64,000 bases of DNA from Davidsoniella eucalypti (GCA_004009845.1 RMBW01000001.1:310001-374000), one strand, 5' to 3'. Counted from the first letter of the stretch, positions 22,821 through 33,669 are shown. Notes: generated from the letters alone by a model not told the origin. Numbers and translations: made by a program.

Positions 22821-25052
22821 ATGAATGAAGCTGACGCCACTATTATGGCTTCGGAAGCACTAAAGCATGCCGATAAGAACCTCTCCCATTCGATAGTTGG
22901 CCTTGTCCCACCCTCAGTCACTTCCCCGCCATCCATGCCTGCCCCCATGAATAGTAAAAGTAATGGTCAGAGTCGGCGCCATGTCTCTGATAACGAGACT
23001 CTTCCTACACTAGCCTCCACATACCACCCCACTACAACCTCCCCGTCGCAGATAGAAGCAACTGGGCCGCTAAAGTCTCGCTTGAAAGAGCCGCGCCCGT
23101 CAGCCGCGGGCACAACTATGAAATCAAGAGGCTCGCGTTTAGATCTCCCATCGCCCCAACCGTCACCTAGGCCATCACCCGAAACAGCAATTCCCCCCAA
23201 ACGTCCATCAGCCAAGCCACGCAAGAGCACTATTGCTGGAACTCGTCAAGCTAAAGGCACTAAACAGTCGGCCCCTTCACAGTCAAAAAAGGGCCAGGAT
23301 CAACAGCAACAGCAGCAACAACAGCAGCAGCAGCAGCAGTCATCAAATACCAACGCCTCATCTTCACGATCTGGTAGTGGGGCAACCTCTGCTCGCACAA
23401 CACGGACACCTTTAACATCGAGTGCCACATCACAAAAGCGCCGCCGTGCCGCAGACGAAGACGACGACGACGACGACCATCCACCACCCGTGAAAAAGCG
23501 CAATAGTGCCGGTACAGGCTCTGGCACCCCCGCTAATAACCCTAATGGCGGAGGCTCAAGCGGAGCGGCCAGCGGCAGCAAACGACCAGATGTCAAGGCT
23601 CGAGGCCGTGGACTTGCCTGCCCATTCTACCGCTACGATCCCATCGGCTCCCGTGAGTGCCGCGAGTTCTTGTTAACCAAGATCAGCTACGTCAAACAGC
23701 ATATAACACGCCACCATCGCCGCCCTTCTTTTTGTCCATTATGTATGGAAGAATTTGAGGATGAAGACGAGTTACAAGATCACGTACGCGCCCAAAATTG
23801 CAGCAAGAAAGAATACATGAAACCCCGCGGCGTCACCGAAGACCAACTCAAGCGATTGCGTGGTCGAGTTGACCAAAAGAAAAGTGTCGAGGAGCAGTGG
23901 TACGATATATATAAGATCCTTTTTCCTGGTGCCCAGCGGCCGAAGACTGTCTACGTCGATCATGACATATCGCCTGATGTTGGGGATTACGTTGGCTATC
24001 TGCTCCATCAGTATAATGAAAAGGTTCCTGCACTGCTAAGACATGAAGCGCTTTCCGCCAACGCGCCAGGGGCTGGCACTCCGGGAATGATCACAGCAAC
24101 TACTACTACTCCCGGGTTCGGAAGCACTTCGACAGCACCATCAGACACCGTAACCGTCAACATCGCCCGTTTCAAAGATTCACTCAAGGAGGAAACTCGC
24201 CGCACATACAATGAATGGTGTCAACGTAAAAAGAACGAAGCCGAAAATGCGCGCCGCAGCAAACGTGCCAAGCGCCGCGCAAAGAAGAGCAACGGTGGCC
24301 GGCGCCGGGGGATACGTGCTACCCGTGGTGGTCACCATGACGAAGAAAGCGGACTGGGCAGCTCGTCAGACTCAGACTCTGTCATGGATGACTACGACTA
24401 TGATGGCCAATGGCCGATAGCTTCATACGAGGATGCCGAAATGACACCACTACAGTTGGACCAGCAACGGATGCATCAAGACCAGCAGCTGGAGAAACAG
24501 CAGTATCAACACCTCCAGCAACTACAACGCCCGCATGGCTCTACATATGGTCAATCGGCCTATCTACCATCATTTCAACGAGCCTTGCCCACCATCAAGG
24601 AGCAGTGGTCACCGGATTCGATACAAGCACCACATACCGGGTACTCTATAGACCAGATGCAACCGTTTGCAGCTTCGCCCAGAACGACCAGGCCGCACTT
24701 GTCGTCCAGCCATGTAGCAGGAACCGTGCCAGCTCCCGCAATCACTCTGACGTCACCAATCCCTCCACCAGGCGCTATTCCTGCATTGCCAGCTGGCGCC
24801 ATATCTTCTGCATCAGCCAATGCAGGCTCTGCAGTAGGTGTTTCCGCTACAATACCCTCTTCCTCTACACCTGCGGCAGCTCCTTCTAGAGCTGCTGTTG
24901 CCTCTGCCCCTAGCGGAGGCCCCAGCATGGGTGCAAACAGCGCTATGTTGCCGAAGAACGATAGTGAGAGCGCCAACGCACGCAACGAGATGACTATCGA
25001 ATCTTTGTTAACGACGCCGATGCCATCTACAGAACACCAAGATCGTCGCTAA
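22821..25052 (+). CDS. Nuclear zinc-finger protein, putative transcription factor
   Basis: Single exon, 743 residues. The N-terminal third is Ser/Pro-rich with basic patches, a run of 13 Gln (about 161-173) and a KRRR/acidic block (an Asp run next to VKKR) resembling a nuclear localisation signal. The only folded region is at about 262-420. It starts GLACPFYRYDP, continues REC and then HITRHH, a non-canonical Cys2-His2 arrangement, and is followed by CPLC with a distal His and Cys (HVRAQNC), a C2HC-type second finger. A conserved-looking helical stretch follows (RGVTEDQLKRL; QWYDIYKILFPG). This finger pair plus extension is seen in many uncharacterised fungal 'C2H2-type' proteins. The middle has a highly basic segment (about 470-495, KKNEAENARRSKRAKRRAKK). 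The C-terminus is Gln/Ala/Pro-rich, as in activation domains. ATG 22821 is the first in frame, preceded by a long CT-rich leader. DNA binding is inferred, and no target is known. Confidence 0.82.
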   Translation: MNEADATIMASEALKHADKNLSHSIVGLVPPSVTSPPSMPAPMNSKSNGQSRRHVSDNETLPTLASTYHPTTTSPSQIEATGPLKSRLKEPRPSAAGTTMKSRGSRLDLPSPQPSPRPSPETAIPPKRPSAKPRKSTIAGTRQAKGTKQSAPSQSKKGQDQQQQQQQQQQQQQSSNTNASSSRSGSGATSARTTRTPLTSSATSQKRRRAADEDDDDDDHPPPVKKRNSAGTGSGTPANNPNGGGSSGAASGSKRPDVKARGRGLACPFYRYDPIGSRECREFLLTKISYVKQHITRHHRRPSFCPLCMEEFEDEDELQDHVRAQNCSKKEYMKPRGVTEDQLKRLRGRVDQKKSVEEQWYDIYKILFPGAQRPKTVYVDHDISPDVGDYVGYLLHQYNEKVPALLRHEALSANAPGAGTPGMITATTTTPGFGSTSTAPSDTVTVNIARFKDSLKEETRRTYNEWCQRKKNEAENARRSKRAKRRAKKSNGGRRRGIRATRGGHHDEESGLGSSSDSDSVMDDYDYDGQWPIASYEDAEMTPLQLDQQRMHQDQQLEKQQYQHLQQLQRPHGSTYGQSAYLPSFQRALPTIKEQWSPDSIQAPHTGYSIDQMQPFAASPRTTRPHLSSSHVAGTVPAPAITLTSPIPPPGAIPALPAGAISSASANAGSAVGVSATIPSSSTPAAAPSRAAVASAPSGGPSMGANSAMLPKNDSESANARNEMTIESLLTTPMPSTEHQDRR
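23301..23339 (+). repeat. CAG/CAA repeat coding for polyglutamine
   Basis: Thirteen consecutive Gln codons, mixed CAG and CAA, in the zinc-finger protein. It is an in-frame repeat in a disordered segment. Confidence 0.9.
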
Positions 25053-25767
25053 CCTGTTGGTGTTGATCAACATCGATTTGTGTGCTACTATCGCAAACCG
25101 CAATTGCCATTTTGCCTCCCTACTTGATCTCCTCAATATTACACAAGACTTTATTCCTTGTCATACCTTCTTTTTTTGTTTTTGTTCTACTTCTTTTGAC
25201 ATTTTTCACATTGTTTTTTTCTTGTTTCCATTGTTTCTATTGTTCTTTTTGGTTGATTGTTAGCGCCTCCTTCCTTGCCAATCTCTTTTTAGTTTTTATG
25301 ACATCACGGCCGAAATGATTATGATCTAGCCTTCTTCTTTCACTATTATGCTTTTGCATACAACTAGAACTGCGTCGGCTTTTTAGCCTTTTTCCTATCT
25401 TAAAATTTAGATTTCCTCTTTTTTTTCGTTTTCGTTTTGGGTTCTTTCATATAGATTTGGCGGTTCCCGCTATTGGGGTAACAACCGTTCAGCTTAGTCT
25501 CACAGTGTTCTGTGAATCATTGCTAGTTTATTCATTCATATTGTTTCGTTTAGATACCTACCCAGAAGTTTACTATACTTGTTTATGTTGTAATATTTCA
25601 TATCTTTTTGATGTTTTTTTTACTAGTTATCTTGATGAAATTCCAAAAACAAGATTCTTCCCGTCCTTCACTCAGATTGTCAGTTCTTTTTTAGGCAAAC
25701 AAACACAATCTCAAATTCTTGTCTACACCGCTGTGATAAAACCGAAGATGTGGGGAACAACTTTTCA

Positions 25768-25782
25768 CCCCCCCCCCCCCCC
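25768..25782. repeat. Poly-C homopolymer
   Basis: Fifteen consecutive C, then TCCC. Homopolymers of this kind are prone to length error in assemblies. Confidence 0.85.
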
Positions 25783-28700
25783 TCCCAAATTCATTTCTAT
25801 ATACTGAATTATAATATTCATTAGGCTGCGATGCATACATTATGCATGAAAACTAGCCATCTATGACGTGGCATGCAGCAGAGTCAGTGGAAATGTGATA
25901 GCACAAAATCTCACCTTACTATTTCCCTTTTGGCGTAACTACTACGACATTATCCACACTAAGAAGCACCTAAATTTATTTCACTCTACTTGAGGCATAT
26001 CAAAACTTCCAAGTGGTGGTATTCTTAGTGAATGCTGATACATAGTTGCAAATGTACATATACATAGGAGAATACCTTAGTCCTCTGGAGTGGGCTTTTG
26101 TTGTATTGTCGACGTGGCGGCAATGATTACCTGGATGTAACTCATAGCCCTAATGTGTACTTAAAAAGCATAGGTACAATGCAAGAAAATCCCCCGGAAT
26201 CATTCCCAGTCTTTTGGCGCGCACTGCATACATGTATATATATCGACAAACTGAAAGACACTAAACAAAAATCACTACTAGACCACATGTACCCTCGGAA
26301 ACTTTGTTACCGAATAAAATGGCCGTGACAACTTTTGACCAGGGCTTCTTTTCATTGTTTTTTTTTCGTAATCGCGATTTGCGATATGAGAACGGTTTCA
26401 CAGTACTTTCTAAGAACGCTTTGACGAAAACGACCAACACAAATAGTGCCTAGCCACAAGTTGGTAGATTTCATCTGATAGATCTTCAAATAAGGCGTTC
26501 TCGTTGTTACACCATAAAAGTTACTAGAAACAAGCACCAGAGTAGACAAAGCCCTAATAGGGTCTCTAATACCATTAACATCCTTGAAAATAAAGAGAAG
26601 GCTAATAATGAACAGCCTTGCTTGGATGGGGTCATGATATCCCACGACACTACTCGGAAATCCGTTCTTATCTCGATCTTCTCCAACTAAAATCCGGTCG
26701 ATCAATCACATAATCAAGCAGTCTAAGTAACAGATGGGACCACCTCTGTGATGAGGCGCAATGATGTGTTGTAGAATATGGTATATCATTTTGATGGGCA
26801 ATTCTCCGGATCTCCATCACGGAGGGCCTATTGGTTTAACCACATCCATAAAGAGGGGGGTGCTTTGCTGACTTTTCACTTGCAGCATCCACGACGACAC
26901 TATAAGATAAGAGAACGCTACATATACAGGGTGCGATTGTGGTTTTCTTTATATCCACTTTGTTTTGTATTTTTTTCATTCGTTCAACGATGAAATACAA
27001 ATTTAGGTTTCGTTATTGTATCTCGGACGGCTGTTATTTCAAGGTTGCAACGTTTTGTCAAGTTAGATTGTACTCCACCTCCGTTGTAATAAACAAGGAA
27101 TACACTAGCAGCTAATCTAGCTTTAAAATGTGACATGTTAGAAAGCATCCCAAAATGACTTTACACACCTACATCGAGAGAATAATCACTGAAAATACCA
27201 AAAGAAGAAGCCCCCCACTATCGAAAAGTCAAGTTCATTTAGTTCGAGTTTTTTGGGGCTGACTAGCGCCTTGTGCCCGACGGGATAAGTTATTGAGAAG
27301 GAACAAACATATCAGGTAATCAGGTACCAGAACCTAAGGACAATTACAAGTGTGCCAGAAATAGTAGAATCTAGATTCCCCCAGGGCACGGAATCAACTT
27401 CGCACTCTGTTGTTCAAGTGTTTTTTCAAGAGTTGTTAACGATTATATACTACTTGTACGCAAAAAAAAGTGAGGTAATATGCATACGTAGTCTCGCATA
27501 ACAGCCCAACATACAAGTATTTTATACAAGATCAATGATATAACACCACGATATCATAATGTAATCATAGTAACGTCGCAATTCGATGATGCTTATACCA
27601 GCATTCATTAACAACTAGCCATTTGTTCATACACGACACTTAATGTAAATGTGCACATTTGCAAATTATACAGCAATCTAGCACACCAAGTTAGGCAGCA
27701 TTTCGGTCCTTAAATATCAGTATCATGACTACGTGGCTGTAATATCCAGGTAAACATAATACATACTTTGTGTTCGCATAAGATCCAGTCTATACATAGA
27801 AGTGTCTAAATCATAAGCTATGTGAATATACCCAAAATCAGGGCCTTATTGATAGTACGTCAACAGTGGTCGTTACCACAGTTTGACACATTGCCAACTC
27901 ATATCGATCTAATGAGTGAGTGGTAACTTTTGTAGAGTAATCAACAATTCCATATGTGGTGTGTCATCAGTCGACAAAGTTTAAATAAAACACCACTCGT
28001 GATCCACAATGATGTAGTCGAGCATATTTCCTTTTTTGCGGCAACTATGTAGTATTCTGCCAACAAGACATAGTTTTGTTGTCGTTGTCGTGTCTTCTAT
28101 TGTGCCTAATCTCAACAACCTTGGTACCCTCCCCCCTTCCCGGTTCATACGCAAGTTTGGGTACTGTTGTGTTCTGTTGTGTGTTGTTGTTTGTTTGTTT
28201 ACTATGGCGTTTATGCCTTGTTATCTTCAGCTTAACTAGGTTATCTCGGCTAGAGTTGGTTAAGGCTATCACCATGGTGTATGTTGAAGTTGGGTTGGTC
28301 GTGAATATTATATTCCATGATGTCCCTTTAATGGCCAGCATACATTTCACATAGCGTCACACATCTGCCAACGCACACGTGTGAATGTTTTACCTATCTA
28401 GGTCTCTTACCCATAACGGATATTACTAGTTTAGTCGAAGTGGTCAGGATACGTACACTGGATACACCCTCCCTCTTCTTCACTCGCTTTTGATGAGGCA
28501 GTTTGTTTTTCTTCAAGAGGAACTATCACATCACATCCCGATGTGAGAGATGTGTGCTGGCATAGAATCCGTCTATACTAGAGCTAAGTTCGTTGTTTGA
28601 CTTGATTCATGTTCTAGTTGGCGGTTGGTTTTGTAATCAAGCGATGACCTGATGTCCTCCTCAGGCATTCAAATAATAAATCACAAGAGAAATAACCCAA

Positions 28701-29376
28701 TTGGAGCCCAATTATCTCATTACGGTCGTGACGTGTCCTTCCTTGTGAAGTATGAAAAATATCGCTAATGTTATATCCAACAAGCTAGGCGAAGCTATTC
28801 CGTTTTGTTAACGGATGACGTTAGTCAGCGCGTACCTAGAACACGAATAGCATCAACAAGACTACTTTCCAATAACACCTCTTTCTTGGCAAAGTGTAGG
28901 TGACTAAATTTCACTTCAAGTGTAGTCTTGATCTAACAACTGTGCATGAACTACATTAACACAACACTTCACCAACACTTCACGATCATTGCATACAATT
29001 CCTAGACTTTGTGAAACCTGAAAGCTAAAGTCGGTAGTCGTCGTCGCTAATTCATCGCTAAACTTGTTCTCAATAATAAGCATAAATTGGTTGACTGATA
29101 GCATAGCCTTATCACAGTTGAGGCTACGATATTTCGGTGTGTACATACTGTCTGACAGTTTAATCACCAATCTACTAGCTCATAGTCATTACTATAGCCG
29201 AGGCATTTTTTATCTTCAGGACTATATCGTTGTCGTCCCTTTAAAATCACAAACAGCACGTGACCTTATTATGGCCGTAGTTCATATCATATCTATCAAT
29301 TTCACAAAGGTTAATGTATAAATTAAATTATTAGTATTGGATTACGCTTACCTTACAAGGTCACATATTTTGCAGC

Positions 29377-29463
29377 GTTGGTGTTATATCTTTTTTTAAT
29401 TTTCTTTTTTTAAATCCATTAATCTTATAGCTATAGAGCTATGAAGATGTTGGTGTTATATCT
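29377..29463 (-). mobile_element. Tiny retroposon-like insertion: hairpin body, A-rich tail, 15-bp TSD
   Basis: Perfect 15-bp direct repeats GTTGGTGTTATATCT at 29377-29391 and 29449-29463 enclose 57 bp. Read on the minus strand, the insert starts with a hairpin (11-bp arms at 29422-29432 and 29437-29448, 4-nt loop, one bulged base) and ends in an A-rich tail (29392-29414) directly against the second repeat. Target-site duplication plus a 3' A-rich tail is the signature of retroposition by a non-LTR element's machinery. The body is too short to be a known SINE family that I recognise. A chance tandem duplication is the alternative, but it would not explain the tail. Confidence 0.55.
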
Positions 29464-29932
29464 ATGTATATGTAAACACTAATTTAATATTTTATTTAGT
29501 TGTACACATATAGGAAAGCCGGCATTACATCTCTGTCGTATTATTTTTTCCTAGCATGTGATTAGGGTGAAAATGAAATTAGGGTTTACTACGAGGCTTT
29601 CACGTTGTAAAATTACGCGAATTGATTTGACGACAATATTTATAGATTTATATTTCCTAATATACCTATAAGAACGTATTCTATTATTCAATAAAGAAAG
29701 CTATCTTGTGAGTGTGGCATATCAAGCCTGAGTTAAAACGCCGTGAAGCAATGAACAGTATCTGGGGATGTAACGCTAATGAACCAATAGTTAAATTGAA
29801 ACCAGATCACCATGGAAGTCACGGCGAAGTGGCAAGTCATGCATTGGTCTTTTTGAGAGTGAAATAAAGAATGTCAATATGTGACAAAGTGGCCAAGCGG
29901 GCAGTAAGAATTAAAATCAAGGCAAGCGAGGC

Positions 29933-30199
29933 TTAAGCTGACGTGGTAGCGTGCGATGAACGACCACCAACAAAAGGCAGGCGTTCGAGTATCGACTTGG
30001 ACTTGTTTGTCAAGCCGCTGTCCTCAATAATCTTGAGTACACGCTGATGGTCGGCTCGTAAAGCTTCTAGATCGGCCTTGACTTGCTTATGGCCGGGATA
30101 CAGGACAGTAACTTGGAACGTAAGTGCGGATGATGTCACCATGAAGTTGGTGCATGTGATGATGCGCATGATAATGGAAGTGGATGGCATCTTGGACAT
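29933..30199 (-). CDS. Small single-pass membrane protein, conserved-looking, unknown function
   Basis: 88 codons, no intron needed. Residues about 8-33 (SIIMRIITCT to LTFQVTVLYPG) form one hydrophobic segment. It is followed by a charged, helix-prone stretch (HKQVKADLEALRADHQRVL, then KIIEDSG) and a short Ser/Thr tail. Codon use in the second half (GCC, GTC, AAG, CTC) is like that of real genes here and unlike the AT-rich surroundings. The arrangement of N-terminal membrane anchor, YPGHKQ-like junction and coiled-coil tail resembles small organelle-membrane proteins of filamentous fungi, but I cannot name a family with confidence. Two in-frame ATGs (30199 and 30190) compete, and the second gives the more natural start MPSTS. 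It could be a mitochondrial or ER membrane protein. Confidence 0.6.
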   Translation of the reverse strand: MSKMPSTSIIMRIITCTNFMVTSSALTFQVTVLYPGHKQVKADLEALRADHQRVLKIIEDSGLTNKSKSILERLPFVGGRSSHATTSA

Positions 30200-31245
30200 T
30201 TAGGAGACTTGGGTTTCTATAAGGTAGATAACGTGGAATATTCAAAGAAGAAGTGTTGACAGAATACCCGAGACTTGGAAAGTGGCCGATAAGCTGTACA
30301 GCAAGATTTAATTGTAGTATGACTGAATAACAAATAGTAGGAAACCAAAGGAAATGCTCCGTCTGGCCGTAGAATAATAGTAGAGATAGTATCAAAAGTA
30401 ATAATAGTAAGCCGGTTGGAAGGATACAACGAAAGCCAAAGATAGAAATGTTTGATAGTGAAAATAAGAATGTACAGAAGAATAGGAAGTAATAGGTAAT
30501 TAGTGAAAAGTTAACGGAGGCACGAATAGAGTTCGTGTTAATGAGTGAAGCGTGAACAAGAAAACTAAGAAGAAGAAAACGAAATTAACAGAAACAACGG
30601 AAAGACAAGAATAGATAATTAGCAACAAAGGCCCCCAGCGAAACGATCCCTCCCTCCTCGCGTTTTTGTGGAAAAAAACTGGAAGCAATAGAAGCGTGGG
30701 ACATATTTCAGTCATGGTACCAGTATTAGTAGCAGTATCAGTAGTAATAGTTGAGCCGCAGGCCCCCCCGTTCAGGTAAATGGATGGATCAATGGAAGGC
30801 CCAAGGGAACATTTCAAGCACGGCAGGCGGGCGATCTCGGGGTTTGAACGGAAATGGCTAGTAAATGGTAGACAACAAGAGAAGGGCTATGTTATGTAAT
30901 GGGGGAAGGTCACGGCATAGCGCAGGGTTGTCGCGTGCCAGTTTTCTGGTTTTCAATTAAGCATGGGAAGAGGTAAAGCACGGGTTTCAGTCTCATGTGA
31001 ACGTGAGACTAAGCCTCAGAAAAGTGGTTGATACGAGCATGAACGAGGCCAGAAAGTATCGTGAAATATGGCTCTTGTTGAAGGCAGGTTTAACAGTCAG
31101 CCAGTTACTCCTCTCTTAGATAGACACACGCGGAAATCTACGGAAGAAACTGCTGCGAAGAGATTTGACAACAAGATGAAAACTCTGCTGGATATCCTTG
31201 GATTGCCCTTGAATCGAGAAGGCGAAAGGTCCATTCCATCCTGGA

Positions 31246-31276
31246 ACCTTTCCTAAAAGGTTACTTTAGGAAAGGT
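31246..31276. repeat. Perfect 12-bp inverted repeat (stem-loop)
   Basis: Arms ACCTTTCCTAAA (31246-31257) and TTTAGGAAAGGT (31265-31276) surround a 7-nt loop. A further partner motif, AAAGGTCCA (from about 31225), pairs partly with TGGAACCTTT just before it, so alternative folds are possible. It lies about 1 kb upstream of the 88-residue gene. Confidence 0.7.
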
Positions 31277-31404
31277 CTGTCCGTGAGATTTTGCGAGAGG
31301 AGGCAGAAGAAACAATGATAAAAGATAGACAAAAATAAGGGGACCCAGGAGCCGAGCTAGACGCGGCAGAGGCCGAACCGAAGCTCGGAGAAGAAGGGTT
31401 TGCA

Positions 31405-31590
31405 GGGTCTTTTGTGATTGGTAATTAGAAGACCCGGATTCGGGGGAACTTGCACCGAATCGGGCGCTGGCGGGGCCGCGTTTCGAGGCATCAACGGCAA
31501 ATGTGGGTCTTGCAGGGTTAACCCGATTCGCGTACAAGGGTCTGCAGACTTACATGTGTCGTCTATTTAGGGTCTATTCGATTAGGGTCT
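31405..31590. repeat. Cluster of six GGGTCT motifs in a GC-rich island
   Basis: GGGTCT occurs at 31405, 31505, 31538, 31570 and 31585 on the plus strand and once inverted at 31430-31435. GATTCG or its complement occurs at about 31437, 31455 and 31524. The two at 31433-31443 and 31455-31464 form a near-perfect hairpin (CCCGGATTCGG with CCGAATCGGG). The surroundings are AT-rich, so the island stands out. It is a candidate regulatory element or non-coding RNA locus. Confidence 0.5.
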
Positions 31591-31744
31591 ATATTCGCTA
31601 CGTTGGGATATAATCTTGATCATCAGGGTCATCGATTTAGCCGTCGGGACTGCCGGCTACCTTGAGCCTTGGCAAGACATGACACAATGCTTGAAGTTTG
31701 GGGATAGTGAAAAAGAGTTAGAAAGGCCTCTCTCGGAGTCTTTG

Positions 31745-31782
31745 CCAACCAACCAGAGTTTATTAATACAATAGTTGGTTGG
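31745..31782. repeat. 9-bp inverted repeat CCAACCAAC/GTTGGTTGG
   Basis: Perfect 9-bp arms at 31745-31753 and 31774-31782 separated by 20 AT-rich bases. It could be a paired factor-binding site or a hairpin. Confidence 0.5.
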
Positions 31783-32276
31783 GGCTGATGATACGAGCTT
31801 TGACATGGATGCTCGTCTCAGAGTTATGATGAAAATTGAACTTTAATGCTTAAGACTTTGTTACCTGCCGTCTGACATGACTTGAAGTCTTGGCATAGTC
31901 AGAGCTCATAAACTACAGTTCCAGATTCACCATGGGATATTTGAGATCAGCATAGGAGTTTGTAATAGTATTGTAAGGTAGTATTTAGATATCAATATGT
32001 GAAGGTAGAAAAGGAAAGACAAATAAAAAGGCGCAAAGATAAAATGCTAATAGCCAAGAACGACTGGCAAAATATCGCAAGCCCGTATTAACATATCCGT
32101 CGTCAAAGAAGAAAAAGAACCGTGCAAAGAATGAAACCAATATGCCATATAGGAAAGAAAGCAAAAACCAAGGTACTCGTAAGCCACAAGCACTAATGGT
32201 CAGCCAGAACTGACCATATATCCCTCTCCTAACTCAACTACGTCGTTTTTTTCTCCATAAGTTATAGGCTAGTCTC

Positions 32277-33669
32277 TTACATGAAAAGGAAGCCAAGGGC
32301 AGCCATACCGATGGTAGCAGCAGACAAGCGCAGAGGAGAAGCACCGGAGGTGACAACAGAGACGGTAGAAGAAGACGAGGAGCGAGTAGAGGTGGCGATG
32401 CTAGTAGAGTTGGAAGAGCCAGAAGTGCCGGTAGCCAGAGTGGTGGCAGCGGAAACAGATCTGTTATCGGAGCCGGAGGAGGTAGTACCAGTAGAAGAAG
32501 ACGAGTTAGAGTCAGTCTTGGTGCTGGAAGAGGACTCGGTCGAGGAAGAAGAGGAAGAAGAGGAAGAAGACGAAGAGGTGGAGCTTAGGCCAGACTCGCC
32601 CTCCTTGACCTCGATGGATTTAGCAGTAGCATCAGAGCCGTTGTAGCTGTACTCCTTAGCAGAGCTCTTACCACCACAGTAGTCGGTGATGGTGACCTTG
32701 GAGTAGTAGCCAATGAAGGGAGCCTTGGACATATCAGCCATACCACCGGCCCAGGCAACGGTACCCTCGGGCATGGTGTCCTTGCCACCGATCCAGGTGC
32801 CGAGCTTGAGCTGGGCGGGAGTCTGGGGCCACTTCATGCCACCCTCGGAGTCAGAGGCCTTGTCAGAGCGCAGCAGCTGGCCATCGACGTAGAAGTCCAT
32901 GCCGTCCTGTCTCCAGTCGAAGGAGTAGGTGTGCAGACCCTCAGTAGCGGTGAAGCTCAGGCCGTGGGTCTTGCCGTTCTTCAGTTCGTTGACACCCTTG
33001 GAGAAGAAGTTGGTCTGGACATTGGTGGTCTCGCCGCCAATCCACTCCCAATCGATCTCGTCACGGGTGTCGGACTCGAGCACGACGGAAGTGACAACAC
33101 CCTGGCCGGGAGCGACCTGGACCTCGACGTCGACGCGACCGAAGAAGATGTAGTTCTTAGACTTGATCAAAGGCGCCTGCTCCTGTTCCTTGATGATGAG
33201 CTTGGCACCCTTGTCCGAGGTCATCTCCATGAGCTCAGTCTTGTACTTGACACCGTCATCGGGGATCCACCAGTTGTTGAACGAGGCATCGTTCACCCAG
33301 CCATTACCGGAAGCAACCTTGGTGAAGTCGAAGGTCTGGGCCTTGCCGCAGTTACCGAAAGCCGGGTTGGGAGGGCAGACTGTAGGAGTGTTTAGTTAGT
33401 ATGGAGTGATCTTTTGTAGTGCATTTATGGTAGATGTAAGCGAGATTAAGGTTTAAAGTAGGGATGAGTGGGGTGCTTAAAATCAACATCAGGTGATGTT
33501 TGCACAATACAATAGATCGATTCGGGCAATATATTGCATGAACAGTTATTAGAGATGGGAACAATAGGCACTTACCATCACCGCGCGAGGGATCGCACTT
33601 GGAGAACGTCTGAGCAGCCACGGTCGAAGAAAGAGCGGCAACGGCCAGAGCAAAGCTGTTCATGTACAT
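32277..33669 (-). CDS. Crh-type GPI-anchored GH16 cell-wall transglycosylase
   Basis: CDS complement(join(32277..33379,33576..33669)), 398 residues, one 196-nt phase-1 intron (GTAAGT donor, CTAAC branch). A signal peptide ends at about residue 19 (STVAA then QTFSKC). A cysteine-containing N-terminal segment (SKCDP, then VCPPNPAFGNCGK) precedes the GH16 fold. The catalytic motif DEIDWEW is at 138-144, with nucleophile Glu139 and acid/base Glu143, followed by GGETTNVQTNFFSKG. From about residue 290 the chain is a Ser/Thr-rich linker, then a hydrophobic tail ending GMAALGFLFM that fits a GPI-attachment signal. Crh1/Utr2-family enzymes join chitin to beta-1,6- and beta-1,3-glucan in the wall. No CBM18 chitin-binding module is present, so it is of the Crh1-like rather than Utr2-like layout. 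ATG 33669 is chosen; ATG 33663 is only two codons later and would also work. Confidence 0.93.

Larger units (their letters stand above)
25053..29932. other. 4.9-kb spacer downstream of the zinc-finger gene
   Basis: No supportable gene. The first about 350 bp is T-rich 3' UTR-like sequence. A run of 15 C lies at 25768-25782. Sequence from 27 to 29.5 kb is AT-rich and contains the TSD-flanked hairpin insertion described separately. Open frames are 117 codons or fewer and show no motif or coding-like codon pattern. Confidence 0.55.
30200..32276. other. 2.1-kb spacer with GC-rich motif island and hairpins
   Basis: Upstream region of the 88-residue gene and downstream region of the Crh gene. It holds a 12-bp inverted repeat (31246-31276), a GC-rich island with repeated GGGTCT and GATTCG words (about 31350-31600) and a 9-bp inverted repeat (31745-31782). 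No protein gene is supported; the 94-codon open frame over the GC island is low in information and probably follows from its base composition. Confidence 0.55.

Noticed and set aside
29885..29905. GTGGCCAAGCGGGC resembling the D-arm of a Leu/Ser tRNA
   Set aside because: No anticodon or T arm follows within tRNA distance on either strand.
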